Origin: an uncultured Roseiflexaceae bacterium
GTDB taxonomy: Bacteria; Chloroflexota; Chloroflexia; Chloroflexales; Roseiflexaceae
NCBI GenBank assembly: GCA_937988885.1
Contig: CALKHR010000136.1
Coordinates: forward strand, 1 to 64,000
Length of the DNA: 64,000 nucleotides
Reading direction: 5' to 3'
Shown: positions 63,088 to 64,000 of the stretch, piece after piece
Numbering within the stretch: the stretch's first letter is position 1
How the letters are laid out: each line of letters begins with the position of its first letter
Program-made: the position numbers and the translations under genes
The notes under the pieces: model-generated
What the model was told of the DNA's origin: nothing
Seen by the model: only the letters and a program-made list of their open reading frames with translations
Database searches by the model: none

Positions 63088-64000
63088 ATGTTTCGTCGTC
63101 TATTCGGGCGTGGTCAAGATGCACCTCGTACCGAAGAAGAAGCTCGCGAAGAAGAAACAAAAATAGATCAGGCAACCGCCAAAGCTCGGCGTGGCCTGTT
63201 TGGCCAGATCGCCAGCTTGTTCGCCGTTGATGATCCGATCACCGATGAGTTTTGGGATGATCTTGAGGCGCTGCTGGTGCAAGCCGATGTAGGCGTCGAG
63301 ACCACCCAATACCTCGTCAACCGCACCAAGGACCGCTGTAACCGCAACGGCGTGAAGCGTATCCGCGAAGCGAAGGATATGCTGAAGGCCGAGATGGTGC
63401 GCGTGTTCCAGGATCAAGTGCGCCCGCCGACGCAGGCTCAGCCCTACGTGCTGTTGGTGGTGGGCGTGAACGGCGCGGGCAAAACCACCCTGATCGCCAA
63501 ACTGGCGCATCGCTTCAAAAACCAGTTCGGCAAGAACGTGCTGTTGGCCGCCGCCGACACCTTCCGCGCCGCCGCCACCGAGCAGCTTGAGACGTGGGCC
63601 GAGCGGGTCGATGTGCCCGTGATCTCGCGTGGGCAGGGTGCCGACCCGGGTGCGGTGGTGTACGATGCAGTGGAGGCCGCGCTGGAGCGCAATGTCGACA
63701 TTCTGATCGTCGATACCGCCGGGCGATTGCACGCCAAAGCCAACCTGATGCGCGAGCTAGAGAAACTGCGCAATATCATCCGTCGGCGCATCCCCAACGC
63801 ACCGCACGAGGTGCTGTTGGTGATCGACGCCACCACCGGGCAAAATGGTGTCTTGCAGGCCAAAGCGTTTATGCAGGCTGTGGATGTGACCGACGTGGCC
63901 ATCACAAAGCTCGATGGCAGCGCCAAGGGCGGGATCGCCTTCGCCGTCGCTCAGGACATCGAACGCCCCATCCGCTACATCGGCACGGGCGAGAAGATGA
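63088..64000 (+). CDS. ftsY: Signal recognition particle receptor FtsY (5' part, runs off the window)
   Basis: FtsY is the SRP receptor GTPase that docks with Ffh at the membrane. The first 304 residues are present: a short basic/acidic A domain (about 1-35), the N domain, and the GTPase motifs GVNGAGKTTLIAKLAH, DTFRAAATEQLETW, DTAGRL and TKLDGSAKGG. The short acidic region suggests a form without a long linker. The frame is open to the last base, so the stop lies beyond 64000. ATG 63088 follows TAAGGA. Confidence 0.95.
   Translation, partial: MFRRLFGRGQDAPRTEEEAREEETKIDQATAKARRGLFGQIASLFAVDDPITDEFWDDLEALLVQADVGVETTQYLVNRTKDRCNRNGVKRIREAKDMLKAEMVRVFQDQVRPPTQAQPYVLLVVGVNGAGKTTLIAKLAHRFKNQFGKNVLLAAADTFRAAATEQLETWAERVDVPVISRGQGADPGAVVYDAVEAALERNVDILIVDTAGRLHAKANLMRELEKLRNIIRRRIPNAPHEVLLVIDATTGQNGVLQAKAFMQAVDVTDVAITKLDGSAKGGIAFAVAQDIERPIRYIGTGEKM

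Overview
The window is 64 kb of a moderately GC-rich bacterial chromosome. It is densely coded on both strands and holds no rRNA, recognisable tRNA, CRISPR array or transposase. The gene content and style point to a member of Chloroflexota, probably class Chloroflexia: secreted proteins with paired 'YFER' modules, a bacterial terpene cyclase, long FtsH, FmdB-type zinc ribbon and short dispersed intergenic repeats. This placement is an inference, because no marker could be searched.

Layout. 0.2-3.1 kb: an NmrA-type reductase, an ornithine cyclodeaminase homolog and a small P-loop kinase-like protein. 3.3-4.8 kb: a thiamine-binding lipoprotein (thiB) under a TPP riboswitch with its own promoter and terminator. 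5-6.8 kb: a secreted glycoside hydrolase. 7.5-10.8 kb: a small membrane protein, a homocysteine methyltransferase, and glyA behind a consensus promoter and a ZTP (pfl) riboswitch. 10.9-12.8 kb: a DUF1361 membrane protein, uppS, and a decayed radical-SAM/B12 fragment. 12.8-16.5 kb: a hydrolase / response regulator / histidine kinase operon. 16.5-18 kb: a deazaflavin-type reductase and a secreted protein. 18.4-21 kb: the ffh-rpsP-khpA-rimM operon. 21.3-25.2 kb: a lectin-like membrane protein and a polytopic membrane subtilase. 25.4-28.1 kb: treS-manA. 28.4-30.5 kb: a GT39 glycosyltransferase. 30.7-37.4 kb: an RsbR-like STAS protein, a terpene synthase, a DUF255 protein and ftsH. 37.6-41.9 kb: a cation/proton antiporter, two coupled glycosyltransferases and a c-di-AMP receptor-like protein.

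41.99-48.74 kb is the defence island: a complete Wadjet type I operon (jetA-jetB-jetC-jetD). Its genes overlap at every junction. It is preceded by a tiny, frame-disrupted SEC-C zinc-finger ORF whose frame also overlaps the jetA start. 49-64 kb returns to housekeeping: polA (with two beta-clamp-like motifs), a GT2 glycosyltransferase, an unknown protein, hflX (apparently lacking an ATG at the expected start), an MFS transporter, a structured RNA candidate, uvrC, a MarR-GNAT fusion, a histidine phosphatase, nnrD/nnrE, an fmdB-like zinc ribbon and the 5' part of ftsY.

The most notable items are the Wadjet operon with its extra SEC-C leader ORF, the TPP riboswitch whose predicted RNA 5' end is complementary to its own terminator U-tract, the hflX start anomaly, and two unassigned structured RNA candidates.
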